From positions 744,001-808,000 of the forward strand of contig NZ_KQ948422.1 in the NCBI RefSeq assembly GCF_001514065.1: a stretch of DNA of 64,000 bases, given 5' to 3'. The position numbers were made by a program, and so were the translations under genes. The notes under the pieces are model-generated. The model worked only from the letters and a program-made list of their open reading frames with translations, was not told the origin of the DNA and did no database searches. Shown in pieces: positions 31,661 to 40,450 of this stretch; position 1 is the stretch's first letter, and every line of letters starts with the position of its first letter. This DNA is from Streptomyces antibioticus (GTDB lineage Bacteria; Actinomycetota; Actinomycetes; Streptomycetales; Streptomycetaceae).

Positions 31661-34086
31661 GCGGCCGAGCCGGCCTGCAGTTCCCACCGGGGCCAGGACT
31701 CGGCGGCGGTACGCACCGCCGGACGGTGTTCCTCGTCCGCCAGCAGCCGCGGGATCTCGTCCGCCCATCCGAAGCAGTCCGAGGCGAGCACCCGGGTACG
31801 GACACCGGACAGGAATCCGGCGAGGATCTGCCGCTCCCGGGCGCGCAGTTCGGCATGGTCGAGGCCGTCGATGCGCAGCGCCGGGGCGAGGTAGCGGTAG
31901 GGCGGGAAGCCGTACGCGTCCTCGGTGTTGGCCAGCATCCGCTCCAGCGCCACGTCGTCGTCGAGGTCGTACAGGTCGGGCGTACCGCGTTCGATGACGA
32001 ACAGGTCCCGTACCTCGGTGGTCGAGCCCAGCCGGCAGGGCACCAGACGGTCGACGCTGTACTTCGGCGGCGGCACCAGGATCTGGGTGAGCGCGTTGAT
32101 GCCCATGATCGGCAGGTTGAAGCGGGACAGCATCAGCGCGATCGAACGACCGCCCTTGGAGTGCAGCCGCGACTGCAGATTCAGCCGGCGCCACTCCTTC
32201 TTCGTCAGGTCCTCGGCCTGTACGGCCCGCAGGGTGTGCGCGCTGATGGTGAGCGGCTTCGGGAAGCAGACGGCGCGCCCGGTCGCGTCCACGACCGTCA
32301 TGTCGTCCGACAGGAACCGTCCGCCGTGCTCGCGCAGCAGTCGCAGGACGGTCGCGGTCTTGCCGGTGTCGGTGAGCGCCGACAGCATGACCCCGCGCCC
32401 GTCGAGCTCCACACAGGCGGAGTGCAGCAGCATCCGCCCGCGCGAGATCAGTACGAACCGCAGCAGCGCCTCGACGATGTTCGTGTAGACGACGTGCGGT
32501 GAACGGGCCAGCAGCGGGCCGACCTCCATGGTGATCGGCGGACCCAGCCGCACCCGGAAGTTCGCGCCGAAGCGGCCCAGGTGCTCCTCGTAGCGCAGTG
32601 CCGCCGTGTCGCTGTGGTCCTCGGTCAGTGCGGCCCGCCCGCGTGGCCTGCGCCGCCCGACGTCCCCGACGCGCACGGCGATGTCGACGTCCGCGTCCGG
32701 GATCCACTGTGCCCGGAAGAACTCCAGCTCGGGCAGCCGGATCTGGGAACCGATGGTGACGGTGCCGGCGACGTCGTAGCGGTAGGGGAGGTAGACGGAC
32801 CGCTTCCTGCTCGCCGACGCGGTCGGGGCGCCGGCGTCGACTTCGGCGTCGACGAGCATCTTCACGGGGTCGCGCCGCCGGACCTGCTTCTCGCCGCCGC
32901 GGTAGATCATGCGGTCGCTGATCAGGAACCGCAGGACGAAGAGCAGAACGAGGGTGAGCGCGTTGGCCGTCAGGACGCCCACACCGGCGACGACGAGCCA
33001 CTGCAAGAGCGGGAGCCGGGCGAGCAGCAGCAGGTTGTTCATCGCGAAGAAGCGGCCGACCCGCCCGCCCCAGCTGCCCTTGCGCTGTCCGTTGCGGTAG
33101 ACGGCGGCATCGGTGAGGACGAAGTTCCAGGCGGTGGAGAACTGGGTCGCGAGCGCCGCCCCCACCAGGTGGTGCACCCCGAGCACGTCGAAGAACAGCC
33201 ACAGGGCAGCCGTGTTGACGGCGATCCCGGACAGGCCCACGAGCCCGAACGCGACCATCCGCGCCACCTGCCGCTGCCCGCCGGCCACCGAGCGCCGCAG
33301 CCGTACGACATGCCGTACGAAGGCCAGGCCCTCCCTGACGGAGGCCTTCGACCGGCCTGCCTCGCGGGGTGCGAAGGTGTACGCCACCTCCGCGACCCGG
33401 GCGGCCGGGTGCCGCACCAGGATCTCCAGCAGGATCTTGAAGCCGACCGGCCGCAGCCGCTCGGTGTCGATCGCGTCCCGGCGGAACGCGAACAGCCCGC
33501 TGAGCGGGTCGCTGACGGTGGCCAGCCGGCGGGGGAAGGCCGCCTTGACCAGGCGCGTCGCGGACGAGGAGGTCGCCTGCCGGCCAGCACCGGCGAGTCC
33601 CTCGGACTGGCCGTTCCCGGCGTACCGGGTGCCGACGGCGATGTCGACGCCCTCGCGCATCGCGGTCCTGGCCAGCAGTGCCGCGGCCTGCGGCGGATGT
33701 TGCAGGTCCGCGTCCATGACCAGCACCCAGGCGCCGCGCGCGGCCCGGATCCCGGCCACGACGGCCCCCGACAGACCTCCGGTGCGCAGGCCGGAGGGCC
33801 GGTGCAGAGCCCGCACGGGGACGGGGCAGTCCGGCGCGAGGGCGGCGATCTCCTGGACGGTCGCGTCATCACTGTCGTCCACGAAGAGGATCTCGGCGCC
33901 GAGCGGGGCGAGGGCCGGCCCGAGCCGGTCGAGCAGCAGCGGGACGCTCTCCTGCTCGTCGCGGGTGGGTATCAGGACGGTCAGCCGGGGCGTGGCAGCC
34001 TCGCCGTCGCCCCCGCCTCCGAGTTCCCGGACACCCGTCGGCACCCCGTCGGGGGCAGCCGAAACGGAATCGATCACGTGCGTCAT
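31657..34086 (-). CDS. Fusion: GT2 polyprenyl-phosphate glycosyltransferase, GtrA domain, HprK-like P-loop domain
   Basis: Start at the ATG with a GGGGGGA ribosome-binding site. The 809-residue protein has three parts. Residues about 33-270 are a DPM1-like GT2 domain (VLIPTRDEQESVPLLLDRL, FVDDSDD, MDADLQHPP). Residues about 275-400 are a GtrA-type four-helix membrane domain (ARMVAFGLVGLSGIAVNTA). The C-terminal half contains a P-loop LTDTGKTA with Lys576 preceded by HSACVELDG, a layout like HPr-kinase/phosphorylase-type domains. The first two parts would make and translocate a polyprenyl-phosphate sugar; the last may regulate it or phosphorylate a partner. It leads the six-gene operon. Confidence 0.82.
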   Translation of the reverse strand: MTHVIDSVSAAPDGVPTGVRELGGGGDGEAATPRLTVLIPTRDEQESVPLLLDRLGPALAPLGAEILFVDDSDDATVQEIAALAPDCPVPVRALHRPSGLRTGGLSGAVVAGIRAARGAWVLVMDADLQHPPQAAALLARTAMREGVDIAVGTRYAGNGQSEGLAGAGRQATSSSATRLVKAAFPRRLATVSDPLSGLFAFRRDAIDTERLRPVGFKILLEILVRHPAARVAEVAYTFAPREAGRSKASVREGLAFVRHVVRLRRSVAGGQRQVARMVAFGLVGLSGIAVNTAALWLFFDVLGVHHLVGAALATQFSTAWNFVLTDAAVYRNGQRKGSWGGRVGRFFAMNNLLLLARLPLLQWLVVAGVGVLTANALTLVLLFVLRFLISDRMIYRGGEKQVRRRDPVKMLVDAEVDAGAPTASASRKRSVYLPYRYDVAGTVTIGSQIRLPELEFFRAQWIPDADVDIAVRVGDVGRRRPRGRAALTEDHSDTAALRYEEHLGRFGANFRVRLGPPITMEVGPLLARSPHVVYTNIVEALLRFVLISRGRMLLHSACVELDGRGVMLSALTDTGKTATVLRLLREHGGRFLSDDMTVVDATGRAVCFPKPLTISAHTLRAVQAEDLTKKEWRRLNLQSRLHSKGGRSIALMLSRFNLPIMGINALTQILVPPPKYSVDRLVPCRLGSTTEVRDLFVIERGTPDLYDLDDDVALERMLANTEDAYGFPPYRYLAPALRIDGLDHAELRARERQILAGFLSGVRTRVLASDCFGWADEIPRLLADEEHRPAVRTAAESWPRWELQAGSAA

Positions 34087-34506
34087 GGAGTCCCCCCAGA
34101 ACACGTGCCGTCGGCCGAGCGGCGCGACGGACACCGACGACCGCCCGTGAACACGGGCGGAGGAGTGAGCGGTGACCCTCGCGGGCGTACGGTCTCGACG
34201 CGGCGCGGGGAGATGCGGGACGTGCCAGAGGTGCGGAACAGAACGCCGAACGCGCACCGGGCTCCACGGTCAGGAGCGGATTCCAGAGGCTAGCAGCGGA
34301 CTTGACGCGTTCGCTGGGCGTTCCTCCGGTATCCGCCGGTAATTATCCTGGTGTTTACCTGGTTCTGGCGCATTACGCCCCATGCGCGCACTCCGCTCCC
34401 ATCCGCCACGGTCAAACGTAGCCAGATCTACGCCTTGATTACGTGGAGGTGAAAGTCACCGCATTCTTCTCAGGCCCCCTGCTGAACCTGTGATTCCGCG
34501 AGAAGC
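34087..34506. other. Divergent intergenic region
   Basis: About 420 bases between the glycan operon (minus) and the ANTAR gene (plus). AT content rises around 34320-34450 (TAATTATCC, GTTTACC, GATTACG), as expected for promoters, and TTGACG at 34303-34308 could be a -35. I see no coding frame, tRNA or convincing operator. Confidence 0.45.
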
Positions 34507-34833
34507 ATGACGTCCATGTCTTACGACGGACCACCCGGTCCCTCGCCCCGAGAGGACCGGGACCCTGCGGCCACCCTCATGGACGCCATGCGTGCGGCGC
34601 TCGCCCTGATCGACGACGTGGAGGCGCTCAGGCTCGAGAACCGCCAGCTCAGAGAGGCGCTGGAGGGGCGCGCCCTGATCGAGCGCGCCAAGGGCATGCT
34701 CATGGCCCGGCGCGGCTGCGACGAGGCCACCGCCTTCGAGATACTCGTCAGCCTCTCCCGCAAACAGCGGCGCAAGGTGCGTGCGGTGGCGGCCGACTTC
34801 ATGGACGACCTCGGGTTCCAGCCGCTCATGTGA
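34507..34833 (+). CDS. ANTAR-domain protein
   Basis: The 108-residue protein has a disordered start, a short coiled-coil (DVEALRLENRQLREALEGRALIE) and then an ANTAR three-helix bundle (RAKGMLMARRGCDEATAFEILVSLSRKQRRKVRAVAADFMDDL). ANTAR domains bind dual-hexaloop RNA and act as antiterminators. The family usually has an upstream receiver or GAF domain; this short form lacks one, so its signal must come through the coiled coil or another partner. A second ATG four codons later (MSYDG) is equally possible. It stands alone. Confidence 0.85.
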   Translation: MTSMSYDGPPGPSPREDRDPAATLMDAMRAALALIDDVEALRLENRQLREALEGRALIERAKGMLMARRGCDEATAFEILVSLSRKQRRKVRAVAADFMDDLGFQPLM

Positions 34834-34889
34834 AGCCCAGGAAGCGTCGCAATCCGGCCAACGCCCGTACGTGTCGTCGGTGAACACTG

Positions 34890-36119
34890 TCACCGACGGT
34901 GAACAGAGTCGGCTCGATGCTCTTGGACTGCTTGCTGTGGTGCCCGGTGAGGAGGATTCGTAGCTGCTCGGCATGATCCGGATGTGGCAGCCAACTGCCT
35001 GAGCGCGGTGACCGGTTGACGCCGTCCGTACGCGACTGCCGTCGCTGTTCCGTCGGCGCGGGTCCAGGTCAGCAGCGCACGGCCCTCGACCACACTGCCC
35101 TCGACCGTGGCTGGTTCGCCCAGGAGCGGCAGGTTGCCGACGATCTTCACGGACAGACCGGCGACCTCGGTCCAGAAGTAGTCGTCCTGCGACGGTCCGG
35201 AGGGAGGGAGCCCGAGGGCGGACGCGGCCGCGGCCCTGCCCTGGGCGACGGCGTTCGACCAGAACGGCGCGCGTCGGTGCGGCCGGGTGGCGTTGCCGCG
35301 CAGGTAGGTGACGTCGCCGGCGGCGAACACGCCGGGAACGGTGGTGGCACACGCGTCGTCGACACCGACGCCGAGGCGGTCGGCGAGGCCCGTCCCGGCC
35401 AGCCAGTCGACGCAGGGCACCTCTCCGGCACAGGTCACCACGAGGTCTGCGCTGAGCTCGGTGCCGTCGGGGAGCAGTACGCCGTGCACGGGGTCGCCGG
35501 TGAGGGCGGCGAAGCCGGTGGCCTGCACGAAGCGGATGCCGTACGCCGCGGCTCGTGCGGTGAGGGCGGCGGACAGGTGGTCGCCGAGGATGCGTCGCAG
35601 CGGCCGGTCGGTGTCGACGACGGTGACCGGGATGCCGCGGGCTGCGCAGGCGCTGGCCACCTCCATGCCCAGGAAGCCGGCGCCGATCACGATCGCCGTG
35701 GCGGCGTCGGCCAGGCGGTCACGGAGCAGGCGGGCGTCGTCCAGGGTGCGCAGGACGAGTTCGCCGCGCTGCCCGGGGGCGGCGAGTCGGCGGGCGTCCG
35801 CGCCGGTGGCGACGATCAGTGCGTCGTAGCCGATCCGGCGGCCGTCGGCGGTCGTGACGGTGCGGTGCCGAGGGTCGCCCGCGACGGCGGCCGAGCGGAT
35901 GACGCCGATGTCGAGCCCGTCGAGGCTCAGCCCCAGGGACTGGTCGGCGGCCGGGTCCTTCAGGACTGCCTTGGACAGGGGCGGGCGGGAGTAGGCGCCT
36001 TCCTCCTCTGCGCCGATGATCGTGACCGGTCCGGTGTGGCCCAGTGTGCGCAGGTGGCGGGCTGCGGTGGTGCCGGCGAGTGACTCGCCGACGATCAGCA
36101 CCGAGCGCGGTGCGGTCAC
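34890..36119 (-). CDS. FAD-dependent ferredoxin reductase
   Basis: Starts at the GTG overlapping the ferredoxin stop (GTGA). The 409-residue protein has two Rossmann folds (SVLIVGESLAGTTAARHLR and AIVIGAGFLGMEVASACAARG), the YSRPPLSK substrate-loop motif and the FAD motif TTVPGVFAAGDV, matching putidaredoxin-reductase-type enzymes. It transfers electrons from NAD(P)H through FAD to the neighbouring 3Fe-4S ferredoxin, which feeds the P450. All three genes form one minus-strand unit. The C-terminal 30 residues (RAATNPPHRAPQQAVQEH) look unlike the family and may be a natural extension. Confidence 0.88.
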   Translation of the reverse strand: MTAPRSVLIVGESLAGTTAARHLRTLGHTGPVTIIGAEEEGAYSRPPLSKAVLKDPAADQSLGLSLDGLDIGVIRSAAVAGDPRHRTVTTADGRRIGYDALIVATGADARRLAAPGQRGELVLRTLDDARLLRDRLADAATAIVIGAGFLGMEVASACAARGIPVTVVDTDRPLRRILGDHLSAALTARAAAYGIRFVQATGFAALTGDPVHGVLLPDGTELSADLVVTCAGEVPCVDWLAGTGLADRLGVGVDDACATTVPGVFAAGDVTYLRGNATRPHRRAPFWSNAVAQGRAAAASALGLPPSGPSQDDYFWTEVAGLSVKIVGNLPLLGEPATVEGSVVEGRALLTWTRADGTATAVAYGRRQPVTALRQLAATSGSCRAATNPPHRAPQQAVQEHRADSVHRR

Positions 36120-36313
36120 GACAGGACTCGCAGGGCGGCGACCGGGCACGCGTCGACCGCCGCGCGGGAGGCCTGCTGATGTTCCTCGGGAACTTCGGCG
36201 CCCTCGAAGTGGTAGGTCAGTTCGGCGTCGTCGTCCAGGCTGAAAACGCCGGACGCCTGGTCGGCGCAGAGGCCGTGGCCTTCGCAGCGGGCGTAGTCGA
36301 CGGAAATCTTCAT
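36116..36313 (-). CDS. P450-type 3Fe-4S ferredoxin
   Basis: The 65-residue acidic protein has the actinobacterial P450 ferredoxin pattern: CEGHGLC (Cys-x5-Cys, with His-Gly where a four-cluster ferredoxin would carry another Cys) and a distal ACPVAAL cysteine-proline. Three cysteines imply a [3Fe-4S] cluster. It lies between the P450 gene, 31 bp upstream, and its reductase, which it overlaps. It would shuttle electrons between them. Confidence 0.92.
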   Translation of the reverse strand: MKISVDYARCEGHGLCADQASGVFSLDDDAELTYHFEGAEVPEEHQQASRAAVDACPVAALRVLS

Positions 36314-36344
36314 GGTGCGGTCCTCATTGGGCGTGCGGTGGGGT

Positions 36345-37529
36345 TCAGGCCGGGACGAGTTCGAGCGGCAGACGCTCGAGGCGGTGGATGACGTTGTTCA
36401 GGGCCCACTCGGGTGTGCCGGCGGGCTCGATGCGGTCGACTTTGTCGACCAGGGCGCGGAGGATCGCGGAGGTCTCCATGCGGGCCAGGCCCTGGCCGGC
36501 GCAGCCGTGGGTGCCCTGCCCGAAGCCGAGTTGGCGGGCGGCGTCGCGGCGGATGTCGAAGGTGTCCGGGTCGTCCCACTCCAGCGGGTCGCGGTTGGCG
36601 GAGCCGTAGAGGACCAGTAGCCGGGAGCCCTTGGGCAGGGGGATGCCCGCGAGTTCCGTGTCATGGGCCGTGGTCCGGGAGAAGCCCCGGATCGGGGACT
36701 CGTACCGGACGACCTCGTTGACCGCGTTCGGCACGAGGTCGGGGTCCGCCTTCAGCAGGCGCCACTGTTCGGGGTGGGTGGCGAACAGGTGCAGCGCGCT
36801 GGAGATGGCGCTGATGGTGGTGTCCAGGGAGGGTGCCAAATAGTCGATCATCATGGTGGCGCACTCGGCCGGCATGATCCGGCCGTCGTCGGCGGCGCGC
36901 AGCAGGTCATGGCCCAGGCTGCTGTCCAACACGGACCGGTCACGGACGACAGCGCGCGCGTAGCGCATCATGCCGACGGACGCGGGAAGTGTGCGTACCG
37001 CCTGGCAGTTGAGCGGGCCCAGGGCGTCGAAGGTGGCACCGGCCCAGCGCAGCAGGTGCTCGCGGCCCTGGCGGGGCCAGCCGACCAGGTCGGGAACGAC
37101 GGACATCGGCAGGGCCATGGCGACCTCCACCGCGTCGACGGTGCGCTGGGCGACAGCGGCCTCGACCACCGCGACCGCCTGCTCTTCGACCATGTCCTTC
37201 ATGGCGCGCAGCGCCCTGGGGGTGAGGCGGTGCGCGAGGAGCGAGCGGCGGCGGGCGTGGTCGTCGCCGTCACTGAACAGGGTGGTGCCCTGGCCCATGC
37301 GGTTGGCGACGGGGTTCAGGGCGACGCCGCCCGAGGAGACGAAGGTCTCGTCGTCCAGCAGCACGTGCTTGCATTCGGCGTACCGCGCCAGGGCGTACAC
37401 CTTGTGCTTGCTCAGCCACACCACGGGGCCCAGGTGACGCAGCGCGGCGTAGTGGGGATACGTGTCGCGGATGGCCGAAGCCGAGTACAAGTCCGGTTGG
37501 TATACGGGAAGTTCTGTGCGCGTGGGCAC
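36345..37529 (-). CDS. Cytochrome P450, CYP199-like
   Basis: Start chosen at the GTG with GAGGAGGG seven bases upstream; the frame is open further but has no family sequence. The 394-residue protein has the K-helix ExxR (EVVRYES), the heme-thiolate motif FGQGTHGCAG with Cys343 and an I-helix reading APSLDTT, where the usual Ala-Gly is Ala-Pro. The N-terminal part resembles the CYP199 family, whose characterised members oxidise or O-demethylate para-substituted benzoates. With the adjacent ferredoxin and reductase it forms a complete three-component monooxygenase. The subfamily and substrate are judged from memory of sequence pattern. Confidence 0.88.
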   Translation of the reverse strand: MPTRTELPVYQPDLYSASAIRDTYPHYAALRHLGPVVWLSKHKVYALARYAECKHVLLDDETFVSSGGVALNPVANRMGQGTTLFSDGDDHARRRSLLAHRLTPRALRAMKDMVEEQAVAVVEAAVAQRTVDAVEVAMALPMSVVPDLVGWPRQGREHLLRWAGATFDALGPLNCQAVRTLPASVGMMRYARAVVRDRSVLDSSLGHDLLRAADDGRIMPAECATMMIDYLAPSLDTTISAISSALHLFATHPEQWRLLKADPDLVPNAVNEVVRYESPIRGFSRTTAHDTELAGIPLPKGSRLLVLYGSANRDPLEWDDPDTFDIRRDAARQLGFGQGTHGCAGQGLARMETSAILRALVDKVDRIEPAGTPEWALNNVIHRLERLPLELVPA

Positions 37530-37652
37530 GAAGCGCCCTCCTCGAGGAGCCGTTGGAGCGTGGAGGCGAGCCTGTGCGGCGGGCAGGCCGCAGGAGCGGG
37601 AGTTCCGCGCCCCGTCCCGCTGCCCGCGGAGGTGGTCGACCCAAGCATTTGC

Positions 37653-37669
37653 CTGCCCATCTCTGGGCA
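37653..37669. promoter_or_regulatory. Small palindrome upstream of the P450 unit
   Basis: TGCCCA and TGGGCA flank TCTC at about 37654-37669, 125 bp upstream of the P450 start, in the 281-bp gap between the P450 and the LacI regulator. It could be an operator. No matched protein can be named. Confidence 0.25.
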
Positions 37670-37810
37670 ACAACGCCGCAATGAAGGAATCATCAAGGCT
37701 GACCGATCGCTCCGTCAAGAGTCGCGCCGGAGTCGCGCGAGGAACTCATCAGTACGGTGCGATGCCCTGTCCGCGATCCGCTTCCGGCTGAACGCCGCGG
37801 CGGTGGGCCG

Positions 37811-38833
37811 TCAGGACGACTGCCGGACGACCAGCTCCGTGCGGAGGATGACGTGGCGCCAGGCCATGGACTGCTCCTCCATCTCCTCCAGCAGCAGCTT
37901 GATCATGGCCCGCCCCATCTGCTCCAGCGGCTGTCGCACGGTGGTCAGGGGCGGCTCAGTGCGCTGGGCCAGGGGAAAGTCGTCGAAACCGATGACGGCG
38001 ACATCCTCGGGGACCCGTCGTCCCGCCGCGCGCAGTGCGTGCAGGGCCCCGGCCGCCGTGGTGTCCGAGGCGGCGAGGACGGCGTCGAGCTCGGGGTGGC
38101 GTGCGAGGAGTTCCGTCATGGCGCGGCGACCGCTCTCCTCCGAGAAGTCGCTCTCCGCCACCCAGGACCGTGACGGCTGCTGGCCGGCCGTCGCCAGCGC
38201 GTCCTGATAGCCGCGCAGCCGACACCGCGCGGCATACATGTCGAGCGGCCCGGTGATGGTGGCGATCGCCCTGCGGCCCTGTTTCAGCAGGTGGGACACG
38301 GCATTTCGGGCGCCGCCGGCGTTGTCCGCGTCGACGTAGCTCACGTACTCGTCACCCGAGCGACGTCCCATCAGCACGGTCGGCACGCGTGCCTCGGCGA
38401 GCATGTCCGGCAGCCTGTCGTCGGCGTGCACCGACATCAGCAGCACGCCGTCGACGCGGCCTCCTCGCGCGTACTCCAGGAAACGCTGCCGTTCGGTCTG
38501 CGAGCGGACCAGGGTCAGCATCAACTGCATCCCGGTGTCCTCCAGCGCATCGCCGAGTGAGCGGACGATCTCCGAGAAGAACGGCTCCGCGAACTGCCTC
38601 CAGTCCGGTTCCGTCAGCACGAGGGCCACGGCGTCCGCACGCCGGGCGGCCAGGGAACGGGCCGCGAGATTGGGCACGTACCCGAGTTCGTCGATGGCTC
38701 GCTGCACGGCTCGGCGCGTCGACTCCTTCACGCCGGCGGCGTTGTTGATCACCCGCGAAACCGTGCCCCGTCCCACCCCGGCGTGGGCAGCCACCTCTTC
38801 CAGAGTCGGCGCTCCAGGTCGTCGCCCGGCCAT
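37811..38833 (-). CDS. LacI-family regulator, CebR-like
   Basis: Start at the ATG with GGGGGAGG upstream. The 340-residue protein has an N-terminal LacI helix-turn-helix (APTLEEVAAHAGVGRGTVSRVINN, hinge ELGYVPNLAARSLAARR) and a periplasmic-binding-like sugar domain (DGVLLMSVHADD ... VIGFDDFPLAQRTEPPLTTVRQPLEQMG). It resembles CebR, which represses cellulose and cellobiose genes through the operator TGGGAGCGCTCCCA. Two such operators lie within 2 kb, beside a cellulase and a small ORF, so it is a plausible local repressor relieved by a cello-oligosaccharide. A separate master CebR elsewhere in the genome is also possible. Confidence 0.82.
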   Translation of the reverse strand: MAGRRPGAPTLEEVAAHAGVGRGTVSRVINNAAGVKESTRRAVQRAIDELGYVPNLAARSLAARRADAVALVLTEPDWRQFAEPFFSEIVRSLGDALEDTGMQLMLTLVRSQTERQRFLEYARGGRVDGVLLMSVHADDRLPDMLAEARVPTVLMGRRSGDEYVSYVDADNAGGARNAVSHLLKQGRRAIATITGPLDMYAARCRLRGYQDALATAGQQPSRSWVAESDFSEESGRRAMTELLARHPELDAVLAASDTTAAGALHALRAAGRRVPEDVAVIGFDDFPLAQRTEPPLTTVRQPLEQMGRAMIKLLLEEMEEQSMAWRHVILRTELVVRQSS

Positions 38834-38978
38834 GACCACCTCCCCCACCCGCGAGATCACCGATCTTACGGCGCGGAGCAACCGGGCACATGCCTTGCGC
38901 ACATGATCGGGCAGGCTCGACCGGAAGGAGGTACCCGCTCGCGATGCCCGCCGAGGCGGGGCCCGCCGGACGGCACTG

Positions 38979-39019
38979 CGGATCCGCCCGGCCACAGCCG
39001 TGACAGCCGGGCGGATCCG
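38979..39019 (-). terminator. Transcription terminator hairpin of the cellulase gene
   Basis: A perfect 14-bp stem (GGATCCGCCCGGC core) with a 13-nt loop lies 63 bases beyond the cellulase stop. There is no T run, as is usual in Streptomyces. Confidence 0.7.
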
Positions 39020-39081
39020 GGCAGTTGGGGCGCGGGCACGTCCTCAGAACGGCCGGGACCGTTCTGCCCGTCCCGGTGCCG

Positions 39082-40203
39082 TCACGCGGTGGTGCAGGAC
39101 GTGCCGTTCAGGCTGAACGCGGCCGGTTTGGCGAAGGCTCCGTCGTACGCGCCCTGGAACCCGAAGGAGACCTGACCGCCCGGTGGGATGGACGCGTTGT
39201 AGGCCATACCGCCGGCTGTCACTGCTCCGGACGAGGGGGAGATCTGGGCGCTCCACGCACTCGTGATCCTCTGCCCGGACGGCAAGGTGAACGCGAGTCT
39301 CCAGGCGTCGACGGTCGACGAACCCGTGTTGGTCACGGTGACGTCCGCCGTGAACCCGCCCTGCCACACGTTCGTGCCGTAGACCACCTTGCAGGCCGAC
39401 GAGCCCCCCGGGCCGCCGCCGGAGCCGCCGAGGTTCACGCTGGAGGAGAACGAGTTGACCGCCAGCCCCGCGCCGTTCTGCCAGGGCTCGAAGCCTGCCT
39501 GAATGCTCGTCAGATACCAGCTGTCCTGGGCCAGTCCGCGGGAGACGGCCTGGCGGACGAAGTCCATCACGTCGAAGTTCCAGCTGTCGATCGCCGACGG
39601 CGCGACGAAGGACAGGACGTCGTTGGAACCGTTGTTGCCCGACCACACCTGCCACTGACGCCCGGCCACGGTGGCGGAACCGACGAGCGAGCCCACCGGC
39701 TGCACGGAGCCCACCCGGTTGAACCAGATCATGATCTCGGTGCGGTTCACACCGTCGGTGCGGGGTGTCGGGTCCAGCCAGATGTCGTACGCGGCGTCGT
39801 AGACCGCACCGCTCACATAGCTGTAGGAGATGCCCGAGGGGGCGCTCGCGATGGAGCTGAGCCGGGCCGGGAGGTTCGTGCCGGGCGAGCAGTTGGTGTA
39901 GTGGCAGCCGTTGAACACGGAGGGGTACGACTTCGGGGCGCCGTTCGTCGGGACCGAGCCGTCGGCCTGGGTGATCCGGAAGCCCGAGTTCGTGACGGAG
40001 ATGCACTGGGTGGCGCTGGTCCCCCAGCGGTTGTTCTGCACGACGTAGCGGCCCTGGATGGTGGTGGAGCCGAACTCCTCGCAGATCGTCGTGTCGGCTT
40101 GCGATGCGGGGGCCGAGCCGAGCAGCGCCGCGAGTGCGACGAGCGTGGTCAGCACGGCGCCCCACAGGGCTCGCGTTCTTGGCTTGTGCTGTACGGGTTG
40201 CAT
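39082..40203 (-). CDS. celB: Secreted GH12 endoglucanase with CBM2
   Basis: Start at ATG with GGAGGAA upstream. The 373-residue protein has a signal peptide cleaved near ASQA (residue 36) and a GH12 catalytic domain from TTICEEFGSTTIQGRYVVQNNRWG to about residue 255, with the nucleophile Glu156 in TEIMIWF. A short Gly/Ser linker leads to a C-terminal family 2 cellulose-binding module (CKVVYGTNVWQGGFTADVTVTNTG ... WSAQ ... PPGGQVSFGFQG). Same layout and size as Streptomyces CelB endo-1,4-beta-glucanases. A CebR-type operator lies 53 bp upstream of the start and a strong hairpin follows the stop. Confidence 0.93.
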   Translation of the reverse strand: MQPVQHKPRTRALWGAVLTTLVALAALLGSAPASQADTTICEEFGSTTIQGRYVVQNNRWGTSATQCISVTNSGFRITQADGSVPTNGAPKSYPSVFNGCHYTNCSPGTNLPARLSSIASAPSGISYSYVSGAVYDAAYDIWLDPTPRTDGVNRTEIMIWFNRVGSVQPVGSLVGSATVAGRQWQVWSGNNGSNDVLSFVAPSAIDSWNFDVMDFVRQAVSRGLAQDSWYLTSIQAGFEPWQNGAGLAVNSFSSSVNLGGSGGGPGGSSACKVVYGTNVWQGGFTADVTVTNTGSSTVDAWRLAFTLPSGQRITSAWSAQISPSSGAVTAGGMAYNASIPPGGQVSFGFQGAYDGAFAKPAAFSLNGTSCTTA

Positions 40204-40255
40204 GCAGTTCCTCCGCGGGTGCTTTCAAGCAGTGGCAGATCGTTGACCAGGGGTT

Positions 40256-40269
40256 TGGGAGCGCTCCCG
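40256..40269. promoter_or_regulatory. CebR-type operator upstream of the cellulase gene
   Basis: TGGGAGCGCTCCCG, thirteen of fourteen bases matching the palindromic CebR operator TGGGAGCGCTCCCA, lies 53 bp before the celB start codon. It would keep the cellulase repressed until cellobiose or cellotriose is present. Confidence 0.82.
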
Positions 40270-40364
40270 AAAATCGGACACGCGCGAATGTGGGCATGCC
40301 CCTGACAAGATCGAGAAGAGGCGTCCTCGCGCAATTCGGGTGCGCCGTCACTGATTTCGGAGTG

Positions 40365-40395
40365 CCGGACGGCCCCGGGGGGTGGGGCCGTCCGG
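40365..40395 (-). terminator. Strong hairpin between the small ORF and the cellulase promoter
   Basis: CCGGACGGCCCC and GGGGCCGTCCGG form a perfect 12-bp stem around GGGGGGT. It follows the stop of the 25-codon ORF by 55 bases on the same strand, so it most likely ends that short transcript and insulates celB. Confidence 0.65.
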
Positions 40396-40450
40396 CCAGG
40401 TGACCCCGTCCGGCTGCGGCGGGGTCAGGTACGCGGAGCCGTGGCGGGGG

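Noticed and set aside
36663..38207. 514-codon plus-strand frame opposite the P450 and LacI genes
   Set aside because: Low-complexity Gly/Val/His pattern of an antisense shadow; it crosses two real genes.
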